Notes under the pieces: model-generated
Databases searched by the model: none
The model's input: the letters and a program-made list of their open reading frames with translations, nothing else
What the model was told of the DNA's origin: nothing
Shown here: piece by piece, positions 11,847 through 62,975 of the stretch
How the letters are laid out: every line of letters starts with the position of its first letter
Numbering within the stretch: position 1 is the stretch's first letter
Position numbers and translations under genes: made by a program
From: Astropecten irregularis
Taxonomy: Eukaryota > Echinodermata > Asteroidea > Paxillosida > Astropectinidae
Reading direction: 5' to 3'
Assembly: GCA_963971285.1 (NCBI GenBank)
Contig: OZ020248.1
Coordinates: 17,918,001 to 17,982,000 of the forward strand
Length of the DNA stretch: 64,000 nt

Positions 11847-12305
11847 TGAAACGGTTTTGATTCCAAGATCGTGAATGATAAATAATTTTTTATAAATAAA
11901 TGGTTGAATCAACAAAATGAGAATTTGGTAAAGATCATGGTAGGTAAAATTAATATCACAACATTTTTATAATATCTGGCAAGTGACATCATTATGAGAG
12001 GCCTTAACGTGGATAGCTTAAGTTCATCAGCTTAGAAAAGTTTCAAGTTAAAACGAGATGTGACCCTGTTGCTATCTGGGTTTTTATGGCGTGCCAATGA
12101 GACAAAAGTGTTAAAGTCTTTCTCAAATCAGAGTGACAGTGTTTAGTTTTTCTCCTTTTAACTTTAAACTTTGATTAGCTGATGTATCCATGTTTAGGCC
12201 TCTCATAATGATGCCATAATATGCTTTGATAATATTTCGCATTAAGATAAACAATAAGATTTAATTTTATTTATTTATTTTTTAATGTAAGAACATAAAA
12301 CAAAA

Positions 12306-12795
12306 GGCCTTTTCACACGGTGCTAAAAAAAACTCTCAACCATTGAGACATTTTCTTAAGGTTGCAAAATCTTACAAAATGGTTTATGCTGGCCGCTTTT
12401 GCGTCCTTTCACACGGCAGGGTGTAACATTTCGCTAGCCTCCCTTGAGACCGAACGCGGGTAATCGAAAAAACTATGCATTTCATGATTGTAAAACACTG
12501 CTTGTACCATCACGACGCTGAGGTTGCGCCTAAAGCACGCGGGCGTGCGCGCGGTCAGCAAAGGCAATGAAACACATAGAAAATACAAGCATGCGCAGTG
12601 CAAAGCAAAGCAACGGTCCCTTGAGAAATTTTGTAGGTCTGGACCTCTGTCAAAATCTCTCAAGGATTCACCAGGGACGTCGGTCACTCTCAAGCATTGG
12701 TGTCCTTTCACACGAGTACACTTTTGTAAGATTTCGCAACCTTGAGAGAATTTCTCAATGGTTGAGAGTTTTTTTGGCGTCGTGTGAAAAGGGCT
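12306..12795. mobile_element. MITE, about 490 bp, TIR CCTTTTCACACG
   Basis: Roughly 80-bp imperfect terminal inverted repeats containing ACTCTCAACCATTGAGA and AAGGTTGC.AAATCTTACAA. No coding content. Confidence 0.75.
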
Positions 12796-13110
12796 AAATA
12801 CAATGAATTGCCATTAAATACATGTATGTCATGCATAATATTGTTGTTAAATTATCTATAATTTGACAATCTTGGAATCAAGACTGATTTACATGTAGAA
12901 CCTTTTTAAAATAAACTCAATTGACCCAGTAAGAAGAATCGAGTCAGGACAATATTCCAGCCGTTTTTTAGTGACTTGGTGTGCCATAGCTACCCCGATG
13001 TCAATGAACTTTGCCGCTCAGCCAAGGGGGTGAAAATACATGACCTAGCGGAATTGGTGTCCCTGTAAATGACGGACAATATTTTTAAAGAAAAGACTTG
13101 AACTTCGAGG

Positions 13111-14080
13111 ATTTTTAAAGATAATAATCTGGAAGTGTCCAGTTGAAAGGTGTGAGGAGTGATTTTCTGATATTCCATTTTGTTTCCATTTTTGAGAACT
13201 TTTCCCGTTATCCGAGCGAAAACCGATAACTGCAGGATACTACTAACTGTTAGTACTAAAGTTAGAGGGCATGATAGGTGATACATGTACATGTACTATC
13301 CACATGTACCCGTTTTCGAGAGTGTAAGCATTTATTCCAAGCAAGACAAAAAGTTTCATACAGAAGTAAACTGTTGACATGTAGTTTTGGCTTGCGGTTG
13401 AGCACGTACCGTACATACATGTAAAACAAATCAACTGATTGTGTGATTACAATACAGGCCTTCGAGTCGCTACCAATGACGTTCTAGTACAGTAGTAATT
13501 GCAATGATTGTAACCCCTTAGGGTTAAGAGGAAGTAGAATCCCAAAACGACCACTTTTACTATATATTTCAGTCACTTTGTGCACGGACTTGTCCAGATA
13601 CATGCCTATTTTTTATCACTTTTAAAAATGCCATCACATATTTGAAAGTCTACATGTAGGTGATCTACATTTACTAACGCATCTTATAAAACCACTTTAA
13701 AGACCAAAAGTTCATTTTCTGAAGAAAAAATAAGCAAAAACTTACCAAACTTGTGGAGAAATCATGAAGACTCCCGTGACCGCTTTGACGTGAGTTTGAA
13801 TAATGCACTGTGCGAGGCTGGACCATTCAGCGCAAAGACAGCTGCGGTCAAGGCTGTTCTGCTTTTTAGACACACAGCCTTTGTGGCGGGTGGTGTTTCC
13901 CCGTGTTGCACATGGTTATTTACGTACGATATGCTGGGCTAGTAATAATAATAATAATAATAATAATAAAAGACACTTATATAGCGTCAAAATCCGCCAA
14001 AAAGACGCTCAAGGTACATGTACACAACGTACATGTACATGTATGTTTTGCGTGTGAATAAAATGGCAGCCCCCATGCTA
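13111..14080. repeat. Diverged relative of the foldback arm and a TAA microsatellite
   Basis: 13500-13830 follows the same order of words as the arm at 4900-5200 (AACCCTTAGGGTTA, TATAAAACCACTTT, AAAACTTACC, GAATA.TGC.C.GTG) at low identity. (TAA)n at 13942-13970. No gene. Confidence 0.45.
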
Positions 14081-14339
14081 TGACAGTTGAAGCTGACACG
14101 GTGAGTCCGTTCCATTTACTGGTAGTGGTAGTTAAAGCACCCATAATTCACAACATGGTGGCAGTGCGGGTTCCAGTAAATATTGGCAGACATAATAAGT
14201 GACATTTTCGGGATAAATTCTGCCTTGTAGTTGGTAAATTTGTGGCACGAACTTTTGCTGTTTCGTCCGATTCACCACGTATAGTGTAACGTTATATCGA
14301 TAATTTTCGGTATGGCATAGTCACAGGGGGCGCCCGTAA

Positions 14340-15135
14340 CGTCAATTTTGATCGGATGACTCGATCCCTACGATCAGGTAGAGGAGATTACCAACTACCT
14401 TGAACGCTTGGAAATCTATTTCCTTGCCAATGACATCCCATCAGCCAAGCAGTCTGCTGTCCTGTTGAGTGTATCGGAGGTACCGTGTACAAAACCGTAA
14501 ATAGCTTGGCAGCCCCTGTTCCAGTCACTGAAAAGATATATGCTGAACTCTGTGACCTGCTCAAATCACATTTTGGGCCAAAACGTCTAGTGATTGCTGA
14601 CCGATTTCACTGTTATCAGCGCAATCAGAAGCCTGGTGAGACTGTGGCATAGCACTCCGTGGAATTGCAGACCCTGGCTGGGCCCTGTAAATTCGGATCT
14701 TTCCTGGATGATGCCCTCCGCGACCGCCTCGTCTGTGGCATACGCAGTGAATTAATCCAGAAACAGCTACTCACCAAAGATGGGCTGACCTTCTCGAAGG
14801 CTGCGGAACAAGCCAAAATGCTTGAGACAGCGACGAAGGACTTGCGTGAGATCAAGACGAGTGCAGACAGCGCTGCAGTCCAGGCTGTCCAACAGGTGAA
14901 GCCACGTCCTTCTCGACACTTCAGCAAACCTCCCAAAAAGGATCAGCGCTTGTACCATCCTCGACCAAGTGGGCCACTTTGCCAGAAATGTGGCTATGAG
15001 TCCTCACACAGAACTTGTCCTGCTGTGGGCCAACAATGCAAGAACTGCAACAAGGTGGGTCACTTTTCGAAAGTTTGCCGCTCACGGCCCAATCCAGCTG
15101 AGGATGACGACATCAGCAGTGTTGCTGGGAATTAG
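14340..15135 (+). pseudogene. Retrotransposon gag remnant with CCHC knuckles
   Basis: Frames read YLERLEIYFLANDIPSAKQS near 14395, then from 14659 an ORF with a final CKNCNKVGHFSKVC (CX2CX4HX4C) preceded by a CX2C...C-type knuckle. A stop at 14651-14653 and a frame change break the first part. Confidence 0.8.
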
Positions 15136-15501
15136 TTTTTTGTCGGTGCCATCTGTCGAATACCACTGCCCATCGCCGACATTTGGAGACAGGATTTGTA
15201 CATCCATGGATGCACAGTGTAAATCCTTCTTGACACTCGGAGGTTAATATCCTTCCACTAGAGATCTTCAAGTCCCTGAACATTCCCGACAAGACCCTCC
15301 AACCATCCATGACTCGTCTGACTGGATTCTTTGGTGGGAAAGCGATACCCATCGGCCAGACAACTCTGGTTTGCCAAGTCAAAGGAAAGACTCAAGCCTT
15401 GCAGTTCCTCATCCTTGCTCAAGGAGAACTGGTCACAGGCAAGCAAGCCTGTGACTCACTTGGCTTGGTTCATCGTGTCTACACACTGCTGAGCCAGTAG
15501 A

Positions 15502-16380
15502 GTGTTTTATGAAGGAGGTGGATGCCTGCACGGCCAAAAAGTCTCCATCAAGATAGATGAAGCAGCCACCCCCTACTGCGTCACGACGCCTCGTCAAATT
15601 CCCATCCCTCTCATGCCACAACTGAAGGAGGAGCTGGAGAGGATGGAGAAACAAGACATCATTCAGCGTATCACGAAGCCCACGGACTGGTGCTCACCGG
15701 TTGTAATCGCTCCGAAAAAGAATGGTGCAATTCGCCTATGTGTCGACCTCAGACGGCTGAACAAAGCCATAGCCAGAGAGCGATTTACCATACCTACAGT
15801 GGAAGAAGTCTTGGGAAAGGTTGCTGGTACCCAGATCTTTTCCCTACTCGATGCCAAACATGGCTTTTGGCAAATACCTCTGGCAGCTGACAGTCAGGAG
15901 TTAATGACCTTCATTACGCCGTTTGGTTGTTTCTGTTTCAAGCGGCTCCCGTTTGGCATCACATCAGCTCCAGAAATGTACCAACAAATTATGAAAGACC
16001 TTCTGAACGACATACCTGGGGTCGTAGTGTACATGGACGATGTGCTCATCACTGGTTGTACGAAGGAAGAACACGATGAGTGACTTCAGCGTGTCCTCAC
16101 AATTGTTCAGCATGCTGGCCTTAAACTGAACAAAGACAAATGCAAGCTAGCCCAAACCAAGGTAGACTTCCTTGGCATGCAGCTGGACAAGGAAGGCGTC
16201 CATGCAGATCCAGCAGAGATAGCAGCGATTATCCAGATGACCCCACCAACCACGAAAGCTGAAGTGAAACGACTAATGGGCATGATCAATTGGTTGGCGA
16301 GATTCATCCCTCATGTTTCTTCAGTTGCTGCACCAATCAACGACTTACTGAAGCATGACGTCAGTTGGGTGTGGGGCACA
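15502..16380 (+). pseudogene. Ty3/Gypsy reverse transcriptase remnant
   Basis: Typical RT blocks: TKPTDWCSPVVIAPKKNG, RLCVDLRRLNKA, FSLLDAKHGFWQIPL, FGITSAPEMYQ and the catalytic VVYMDDVLI. A TGA at 16081 is followed in the same frame by LNKDKCKLA, VDFLGMQL and LMGMINWLARFIPH. One inactivating stop inside otherwise good RT suggests moderate age. Confidence 0.9.
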
Positions 16381-16830
16381 CAACAGCAGCTTTTCGTAAG
16401 ATGAAGACGCTCTTGACATCAGTCCCTGCCCTCGCCTTATATGACCCAACTAAGCCGACCATGGTCAGTGCCGACGCTAGTAAATATGGCCTTGGAGGCT
16501 GTATTCTGCAGCAACAAGATGACACGATGTGGAAACCAGATGCATACTGCTCACGAAGGCTCACCCAATCAGAACGTCGGTATGCACAGATCGAAAAAGA
16601 GCTCCTTGCAAGGCCTTCATATCACGATCCAGACAGATCACAAGCTGCTGGTTCCTTTCATCAATTGCAAAGACTTGTGTGATGCCCCACTTCGGTGCCA
16701 ACGACTCCTCATGCGCCCCATGAAGTACAACTGCAGTGCAATGGACAATGTATGTTCCTGGCAAACAACTTGTTGTGGCTGACACCCTGTCCGGGGCCCC
16801 ACTGAAGTCATCAGCCCCCAATTGCGACTA
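16381..16830 (+). pseudogene. Ty3/Gypsy RNase H remnant
   Basis: After a shift in frame near 16390: [35 protein letters not shown], then frame changes toward [13 protein letters not shown] and WTMYVPGKQLVVADTLS. The match fades after about 16830. Confidence 0.8.
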
Positions 16831-17010
16831 CCTGTCCGACAAAGTAGAGGAATACCAGACAGACTTCAAACTTCGCAGACAGTTTGAATCTCATCCAAGA
16901 GTAGTCTTGCAAGAGATTTGTTGTGATAACAGGATTACTGTGAGAATGAAAGAGAATTTTTTTCATCTTCTTTCAGTTATAAAAATTCCTGAAGGTCAAA
17001 ATATGAAGTA

Positions 17011-18381
17011 ATATTTCATAACAATTATTTGGTTTGAGCGCCAAACCATGTGACATAAATTTAAAGGTGCAGATTTTTCTCCATAGGTTTAGTGCTCGGT
17101 TTTGAATCTCAAATACTGAGGCACTCATCCATCTAACTGACTTTGTAGTAGGTGTGCATTTAATGCATTCCCAAGTTGGTATTGGTAAAAAATGTTGCAG
17201 TGATGTATTCAGAGGTTACATGACATGATATTAAAGTTTCCTCCAAGATTAAAGTTTAAAGATTTTTCTTTTGCAGATACACATCATACAGACCATTGTC
17301 GAACCACTAGTGTTTATCCACCAACACGGATTGCAGTTTGATATTCAATCAAATCAACATTTATTTTCATATTGACATATTTGAAAACAATTCATACAAA
17401 ATCAGTGTAGAATGTGTAAACAAAACATTCTTACAGACAGTATGTAATTAAGTGTAAATATTGAACAATGTCAATATAAAGGAAAAAGGTGAAGCACAGC
17501 TTTTGTACCTTTCCCTGAGACAGGACAAAAACAATTAATCAACTACACACGGACTTAAACAGGACAAAAGGTGTTAAGAGTGAGACCCGGTACAATATAA
17601 ATTAATGAGTGTAAGTATTGAGGATAGATTCTTTCATTTTTTTTGGCAAATGTAACTACGGAAGGGCATTCTTTTAAGCCAGTATCAAGTTGATTCCAAT
17701 ATATCACACCACGTTGAAACTGACTGTTTCTGAAATAAGAAGTTCTATTTTTCTAACAAATAGATCACCTTTAGATGAGCTACGTGTTTCATATATGTGT
17801 GAACAGAAGACGTTAATGAAAATAGCTGACCAGTATTGATTCCTTTATGGCTCTGAGAGAACTTGTATCACTATTTCAATATTTCTTTATTTTCAACCAT
17901 AATGTGTTCAGGTTTGCATGTGCTCTCACCTTTTGACAGTTTGGTATGGTTTGGTTTGGTTTGGTTGGGTTGGGTTCGTGTGGGCTTGGCTGGGCCGGGT
18001 TGCAGTATATGAAGGTCCACATGCTGAATCACTTGTGTCACTGACATTTTACTTGATTTGCAGTTCCTTGTCTAAAAAATAAATATACTGGTACATTACA
18101 TCATGATCTTAAGGTATTTATTTTCCTTACAAGTGTTATTTGGTTGAAGTATATTTGGTACTTGTTCAGTGAATGTTTGTAAAGATTCAACACTTACTTT
18201 TGTATTTATGGTTTTTTGGAATATTTGTTAATTGCAATAGCTTATTAAACATTTTCCAGATCATAATATTAACATCATACTCAAAAACTACAAAATCTAT
18301 CTTATCTCAATTAGGACTAGATAACAAAAACACATTGTAATGAAAAAGCATTTTGGAAACAGCTTTGTGGTTATTTAATTA
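17011..18381. other. No gene seen
   Basis: AT-rich sequence with an imperfect TTGGTTTGGTTTGGG run at 17940-18000. Nothing recognisable as coding. Confidence 0.3.
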
Positions 18382-19964
18382 CAGGGCTAGAAATAAGGTT
18401 TGGTGAGGGCAAGGCCGAATGGCCTTGGTAATTTTCAAATTTTGGGGGCACCAAGGCCATTGGGAAGGGCACGAAGGCCAAACACTTTTTAGCTGTAGGG
18501 CACCAAGGCAAAAATTGAAAACTGAAGTTTTATAGAGTGACCGTAAACCAAAACAGCCTTCTTTTAAACCTCACTCAAATATACTTGATAATCTTGTAAT
18601 GCAAACATTTCTTTCCATTAAATGTTGTAAAAAAATGTATGTCAAAATTATAGACTTTCTGAGTCATCTCGGTGTTTTGTTTTGGTTTTGTTTTGTTTGA
18701 AAACCGGCCGTCGGGAATTGCGGTGTGCCAGGCTCCTGATGTCCCAATGAAATCATACAAGTGCACACACATGTGCACGTTCATGTATATATGTACATCG
18801 TGTACACGTACACATGTACAATACCCCAGTAGTACGACTTTGTATATTTATTTCTCGTGGACAATTAAAAGAAATTAACATTAAAAAAACCAGAGCTGTT
18901 TTGTAAGACCGAAACAGCTATAGTTTAACAGAGAAAATAACATTCGATCGTATACATAGGCCTACTTTACGCGGACGCATAAAGTATGTCAAAACCTGTG
19001 CAGCAATCATGTTGAGAGCTGAGCCATGTCTGAATTCCGCCTCCAGGTTGTCATACATAGCACTTAAATAAAGGACTACGCGCTCAGTACAGTGCACGTG
19101 GTCGGACTGTCATTGAACGAAAGCATGGTGTAATGCACATAAAGATTCTCTACGTTCAGAAAGCCACACGTGTAAACTTGAGTTTCGGAAGGGGATTTGC
19201 CTTCCATAATTATAACGGCATCATGTGCACAACATTATTGAACATAAATAGTGTTTTTGGGAAGGTTATCTATACATTTTTCTCGCCATCCAGCCTGGAA
19301 TCCGAAGAGGATTTTACTCGCCCGTCCCACCGTACGCGTCATGTTCTAGTCTCACCATAATATTTCTCACTCACATTTGGTGACCGGCCGTCAGCTAATT
19401 TCAAATTCAAACCTAGAAATAAATAGGTCTAACTTTCTGCTCATCCTATCGCTAATATACTCACTGCTTGAAAATAATGCCAAATTTCTTGTTTTGGCTG
19501 CTGCAGCCTGAATTTCTGCAATTTTCCGTTGTTTTACACGATCTTTTCGAGGCTGGAAGTACTGCGCGTATGTACTTAAACTTCATGATGTATACATTTA
19601 TTGACTTCACACAGTGTTACACTTACAGTACGTACATACGTACATGTTAACTGTACCATCTTCGCTTATGTTACGTACCCGTTGTACTTTCGTTATACCC
19701 GCGGACCATGCTGGGCCGGGCGGTGTTCGGACACCGTCTACTCGGATCGTAAGGACACGGACCCGGCCGTTTGTCGTTATGCTGCGACGGAGTGGTGAAT
19801 TTCATTTAAATTCGGCTGACAAAGAAAAAGGGCACGACGGACAAAGTAAAAGGGCACCACGGCCTTTTTGGCCTTCGATAATAGTTATTTTTGGAGGGCA
19901 CCACGGCCATCAACGAAAATACGACGGCCATGGCTGCCGTGGCCATCTATTATTTCCAGCCCTG
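18382..19964. mobile_element. hAT-like non-autonomous element
   Basis: Ends CAGGGCTAGAAATAA and TTATTTCCAGCCCTG are inverted; CAGGGCT.GAAAT is a common hAT terminus. Subterminal GGGCACCAAGGCC-type words recur at both ends. The flanks TAATTACA and AAATTACA may be a degraded 8-bp duplication. It lies within 120 bp of GAA exon 1, where the promoter or first exon might be expected. Confidence 0.75.
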
Positions 19965-20077
19965 AAATTACATTCACAGTATCAAATTTTGTAAATTATT
20001 TGGTTTGCAAAACGTATTGTTGAAATTCATATTCATGTATTTCTATTGATATTGCAGAAGTAGGAGAACTGTTCAAA

Positions 20078-57520
<37,443 letters not shown>

Positions 57521-59153
57521 CCTGTTTGTCAAGAAGCCCAAATTGAATATATTAAATATATATATAAACCGACTAATTTTACACGCAACGTGACTAGAAT
57601 GATATTTCCTAGTCAATTGTTAAATGAAGTAAATTGTACTACAGTGTAGTAGATATAATTTGAGTTTTTCATTGGTATTAATTAATAAGTATTTGAGTAA
57701 GTGTTAAACACAAGTGTCAGTTGGGGAAACCACAAACATATTTACATGTATATATGTAAATGCTTTTTTTTTTTCAGTTCCACGAATTGACAACTGCATG
57801 CACAAAAACAGGCAAACTACGTGTATAAGAAATATGTCTTTTCACAAAGCAGCACTGAGATGGGTGTCAAATCGTGGAACAATTTTTTGCCGTGAACTTC
57901 AACAGTGTGACTGAAACAGAAAAAGAAGAAAATTGGAGAAAAAAAATGTATAAACTTTATTTTTCTAACTGGCCAAATTAATGTGTATGAAGCCCTTCAA
58001 CTTGGTATAGAAAGAGGTGTACACCAAAACAGTCAAAATCATCAATAAAGCAAACATTGAAAATATGCATGTTACATTATGGGTGTCGCTGGTGATGGTG
58101 TTGAATTCTCATAATACTTTCTTAGTCATGTTAGTATATTTTTGACTCTCTGTGGTTTTTCCAATCACTACAAAAGTTTTGTAATGTGATTTATTTATTT
58201 CGTTGTTTCCCTGAAACATTTAAGATAAATCTTCCAACTAATAGAGTGTTTGAGGAGTGGAAAGACACTTTGAAGGGTTAACAGCCAACAAATTCAGTTT
58301 TAAAACTTTCAAAACATAGCATGGAAATATTTTCTGGAAAAGATTCCATACTTCCAAATCCATGGACAACTTATTTTAATTCACCATACAAAGGTATAAA
58401 GTACCGATACGTTTTCAGTGGTTTTACATGAGCATATTCCAACTGTTGTATAGTTGAGCAATTTGATGTGTTATGGGTATATAATTTATGGTGTGGGGCA
58501 AGAAAACAAAAGTTATTTCCTTATTTTTGTTAATTTTAATTGTGGGAATTTCATTGGCCTTAGTCTGTGATTTTTCCTGCTTCTGTAGACTAGTTAATAA
58601 TAGTAGTTACCCAGATGACCATTATTCTTTCCTCGTAGTGGCAGTTTAAGGTATAATTAAACTTACAGTGTATTTTCTTTGTCTTTTCAAATGAAAAGAG
58701 AACATTTGTCAATTCTCTGCATGTAGTCGGAGTATACCTTCAACAAAGGCCAAATACTTGTTTCACTTGTTTACCAGTTGTCAAGATCAATTTTATTACA
58801 AATGAACTGTCATGCTGTCATTACTTACATGCATAATGACTAGTTCCTTTACAGTTGAAAGTACAACATTGAACAATGTCAGAGTATAGAAAAGTAAACA
58901 CCTCATTTCTATCACAATCATTATATCAAACAAAATATGCAAGCCATTCTTAATCAGAGTGACTACTATTTACACATTATTGAAAATAAAGAGTATGTGC
59001 CCGGAGTTGACTTATAGCGAAAGCATTATATTCATGACTTATATGTTTTCCTTTGCTTGGATGCTTTCAATATGAAGGATTGAAGCCATTTATGACTGCA
59101 TCCCACATCTCTATCACACAGGGGAGCACTCTATTTTTGGTGGTATATACTAT
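57521..59153. other. 3' flank of GAA, probable 3' UTR
   Basis: No second gene seen. Two AATAAA signals (58044, 58985). A polypyrimidine/AG at 57765-57776 could act as a splice acceptor, but the following ORF has no recognisable content. Confidence 0.4.
58044..58049 (+). terminator. Candidate poly(A) signal of the GAA-like gene
   Basis: AATAAA 524 bp after the stop codon. A second AATAAA lies at 58985-58990. Either could define the 3' end; the cleavage site is not visible. Confidence 0.5.
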
Positions 59154-60288
59154 GGCTGGTATTCATAAAAACGTAGCATATGCTTTTACTTCATTTTTCA
59201 AGTATTTAGCACGCACCGTATTCATAAAAAGGGAAGGATAGGCCCCTATGCTTATACTTTTACACATATGCTTGAGATAAAATTATCTCCTACAAGACAT
59301 CGAGCAAATACTAAAAGTAGAAGCATCTCCTTCAATACGTATTCATAAAGAGTAGTATTAAGCATAAACTACAAGCATATCCTTGGAAAATTCTAAGGTT
59401 GCTCCAGACCAGGCTTAAACGTCGTTGTGATTACTTGTGCTTGGCATGGCTGGCTACATGGAACTTGTGGAAGGTGCAGGGAGGAAAACAAAGGTTTATA
59501 TGTCAGGCAGTTGTATTGGCCATTTAAAGAAAATGTGGACTGGCTAGCTACCCGTCACATCTTTGTCCGACATGCTGCCTGATGTGACTTCAGTGTGGAA
59601 TGGTTCAAGTGGTGGATCTTTAGAGGGTTTTGCGGGGTTTAGCGCACACCAATGTAATATTTACTATCAGTATTAAAAATGGAGACCAAAAATGGGCACC
59701 CTTTAACATGTTAAAAATTCCCGTCATTTTAAAACCATTTTCATACCTGCATGTGACTTGATTGTTTGCCATGTTATATGCCCTATAATTGGAGAAAAAT
59801 CTCGACAAAAAATCTTGTTCTGTAAATGAAGAATTGGATGTCCTGTTATGCCTAAAATTCATACTAGGCATGACATGTCCCTCGATAAGTTTTTCAGATT
59901 ACGACTCAGTTTAGGACTTGATTTCATCGAAATTACACTTTTTGCTTTCCAACCCCCGTTTTCTGAAGGCTAAATCCACCCTAACTGTTCTCCTGCACCG
60001 AGCCATACAGTTGCTGTCCTCTGACAATGGTTTCTTCTCTCAAATTGTTCATGTAATGGCATTAACATCAAACCAATCTGTATTCCACTGGCAATTGAAT
60101 AGGAACTTAACCACAAAACCACAAAGCATTAGCTTGAAGTTTCCAAGTCGAGCATTCTGTACCAAATGCTCGTTTTATGAATATGAAATTAAGTATAAGC
60201 TTCACATTATGCTAAATACTTAGAGAAAAAAATGACTTTCTAGAAGTATTTACTTCTTAGCATCAGCTAGTTTTGATGAATACGAGCC
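59154..60288. mobile_element. Possible TIR element, ends GGCTSGTATTCATMAAA
   Basis: GGCTGGTATTCATAAAA at the left and TTTTGATGAATACGAGCC at the right; CGTATTCATAAA also recurs inside at 59218 and 59338, so the true unit may be shorter. Confidence 0.45.
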
Positions 60289-62672
60289 AATGTCCTGTGC
60301 CCTTTGAGGCATAACTCTCATGAAATACACTCTTTACAAAGTAGGTTGATATTCATTATTGTTAAAGGGATATGACAGTTTGATTCATTAGAAAATAAAT
60401 TTGCTTTTCCAACTTTTCTACAAGTGTTTTTGTCTAGGTGTGTCTTTGTCACAAGTGTGGCTTGAGCATGTTCTGTTCTAAATCAGTATGAACTCCATAA
60501 TCCCAGCAGTGATATTTAGGAAATCCTATACAATTAAACTAAATCACGAACATGAAGGACTACCTGCAGTGTGGCTAGTTGTTTACATAATGTGATTTCG
60601 TATGATGTTCAGAAGAACATGGTCCGTCAAGTTCACATACAGACAACACACGGCAACAATGGCCAATTTTGAAACATACTGGGGTGATTTGTGTCATCCT
60701 TACCAATACATGATTGGTAAAGGTCACAGGACAGCACTCATACTTTATCTGATCAAACATGTACATGAAATAATAAACCTGTGAAAATTTGAGCTCAATC
60801 GGACATCTGAGTCACAAGAAAATAGGGGAAACCCTGACTCAATTTTTCTTATAAAACATGAAGAATGGTTTTGATCTTACCCCGAGATCAAAACTGTTTT
60901 CGGTCTTTGATTTACAAATTTCTGGATAAATACAGCATTTCAGGTGGAAATATTTTAACGTTATGTTTCTACCAGCACCATCTTCATACCTTGAGTGAAA
61001 GGGGATAAATAAAACAACTCAAGTGAGGGTGTCCAATATCTTTGGAAAAGATATTAAATCTTGATTTCCTAGAAAAACCCAGCATCTGATGAACCAAGAT
61101 TTCCCATGGTGACTGTTTGCACTGTTTATGAACTGTTGAGTCCATTTTCTGTCTCAAACTCAATACATTTTTTTGGAGGCCTTGCAAATCCTATATGCTC
61201 CCTTGAAGGTGGCTGCATTAAATCCATTATAAGTATTATTTTTTTTATTTAAAAAATGCATCAAAAGTAGTGAATGTCTGTTTTATTCTACAGCATGGTT
61301 TGCTGTACACGTAGATGTGCCATTCTGTTGTTGACATCCCTAGATAAAAAAAATAAAAATTTGATGTATTAAAGCAAATAATATTAGATTTAATTTGATG
61401 AGCCTTCAAACATTATGCAATACATTCAACTGGGAAATCTGGTAATTCACAGTATGCATGTATGTGTAACAGAATGCTTGAATATGGCATGCATACATGT
61501 ATATTATATATACCATATTGTGGGTATAATTACATACTGTAACTTACAAACATGAATCAGGATCAATGATGACAGTTTACTCAATTGGGCAAAAGAGTTC
61601 ATTCTATTAATCAGAGTTCAGTAGAATTTACCATCTACATGTACATTTATCACCTTGCAAAGTGTGTGCAGCCTCATGTATGTAATTATAACCATGTCTT
61701 ACTATAAGCATTACAGTTAGATCTCATAGCCCAAATAGGCATATTTTCTACAGAATGTTTTTACAATAAAAACCCTGTATACATAAACAGAAGGACAGAA
61801 TTACACACTTCTTGTAAGCATACCATATGAAATATTTGCTGTCACAGGTTTAACAGAACATCAAAATCTTCATGTAATTTCTTGTGTTTTGTTATTTGGT
61901 TTTGTTAACAAATTTAAAAGGAAACAGTCAATGAACACCATATGAAAATATGCTCATCATCACGTCTGCCCTATCAAAACTCAGTTGAAAGACTTTTCTA
62001 ATGACTTATCTAATTATTTAATAATAGACATTAAAAAAAAAAAATTCACAAAAATAGAAACAAACCTGTTAAATTGTGATCATATTGTTCATTGATAGAT
62101 ACAAAAACAAAACATAGACTAATTGCAAGAGACAATAGATGACAATGATTTTGTTATAAGCAACTTGATCATTAAAAAGAAGAGATTTTCATAGTTTGTT
62201 TTGGTTACATCTATATTAACCAAAGCAAGTAAGAAACAAGGGAATGAAATTGACCATCCATTAGTGCAAGAGTTTGGTGATATGTAATATTGTACAAGTA
62301 CAAGTATTGCTGTGCTGTACTTGTTTTTTCTTTTCAGTGTGATTGCCTTAAGAAGCCAAGATATATTGACAAAATCAAGCCATTACAAATTCAGCTAAAA
62401 GGTCTGCAACATTTGTTGCAGTGGCATAAGGATGCAAATGCTTAAGTCTTGGACCTTTAAATTAAATATCAATAATACACCTTAAGTCATGTTTATAGAT
62501 TAATAAAACAGTCTGAATACCACAATATAGGCATCAAATATGACATTTAACACTTCAATATACATATGCAAAGTTATATACAATTATACATGCAAATACA
62601 TTGTAAATATGAACATTATGGGAAGCACCAAACACTTACTGGTGGTGTATCCATGTATTAAGTCTTATTACT
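60289..62672. other. No gene seen
   Basis: AT-rich flank. A partial copy of the 3342-3698 MITE lies at 60840-60995. No domain in any frame. Confidence 0.35.
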
Positions 62673-62972
62673 ATACCTCATAAATATTCATGACCTATAG
62701 CCGAATCCCAATTGGCCAATTTACCATCACGTGCCAGTGGATATATTTGCTGATTACCAGAGAGTAGGCCGGGGAATCTCCGAAGGAACTGTTACACATG
62801 TATCATCTCACTACGCAGTGTAACATCTCACTGCGCATCCTATAAAAAGTTTGCAGCGCGCATGCGTGAGCCTCAACCTACATGAAGTAGCTCACACACA
62901 CACACACAAACATTTTGCTGCACTTACTGATACCAATCTCGACGAAATTGTGAATATTTATGAGGTATAGTC
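62672..62972. mobile_element. MITE, about 300 bp, TIR CTATACCTCATAAATATTCA
   Basis: CTATACCTCATAAATATTCA and TGAATATTTATGAGGTATAG are perfect inverses. The inside is GC-richer, with a (CA)n run at 62890-62907 and CACTGCGCA words. Confidence 0.88.
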
Positions 62973-62975
62973 AAA

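Larger units (their letters stand above)
9180..13110. repeat. Mosaic of one repeat family in + / - / + orientation
   Basis: Segment 9180-9610 recurs inverted as 10640-10768 plus 11847-12060, and recurs direct at 12060-12240 plus 12845-13110. Shared landmarks are TGTTAAAGTCTTTCTCAAATC, AGGCCTCTCATAATGATGCC and GAGTGACTTGG. Other elements are inserted into it. No coding content. Confidence 0.7.
14100..17010 (+). mobile_element. Degenerate Ty3/Gypsy-type LTR retrotransposon
   Basis: Order gag, zinc knuckles, RT, RNase H as in Ty3/Gypsy. The left flank has CATAATTCACAACA followed by TGGTGGCAGTGCGGG at 14154, a plausible LTR end and primer-binding site. Stops (about 14651, 15250, 15499, 16081) and a frame change near 16390 inactivate it. 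Integrase and the 3' LTR are not seen, so it is truncated. Confidence 0.85.

Noticed and set aside
57714..57914. Extra downstream GAA exon after the poly-T/AG at 57776
   Set aside because: Exon 17 already has the family C-terminus and a stop, and the following peptide shows no GH31 similarity.
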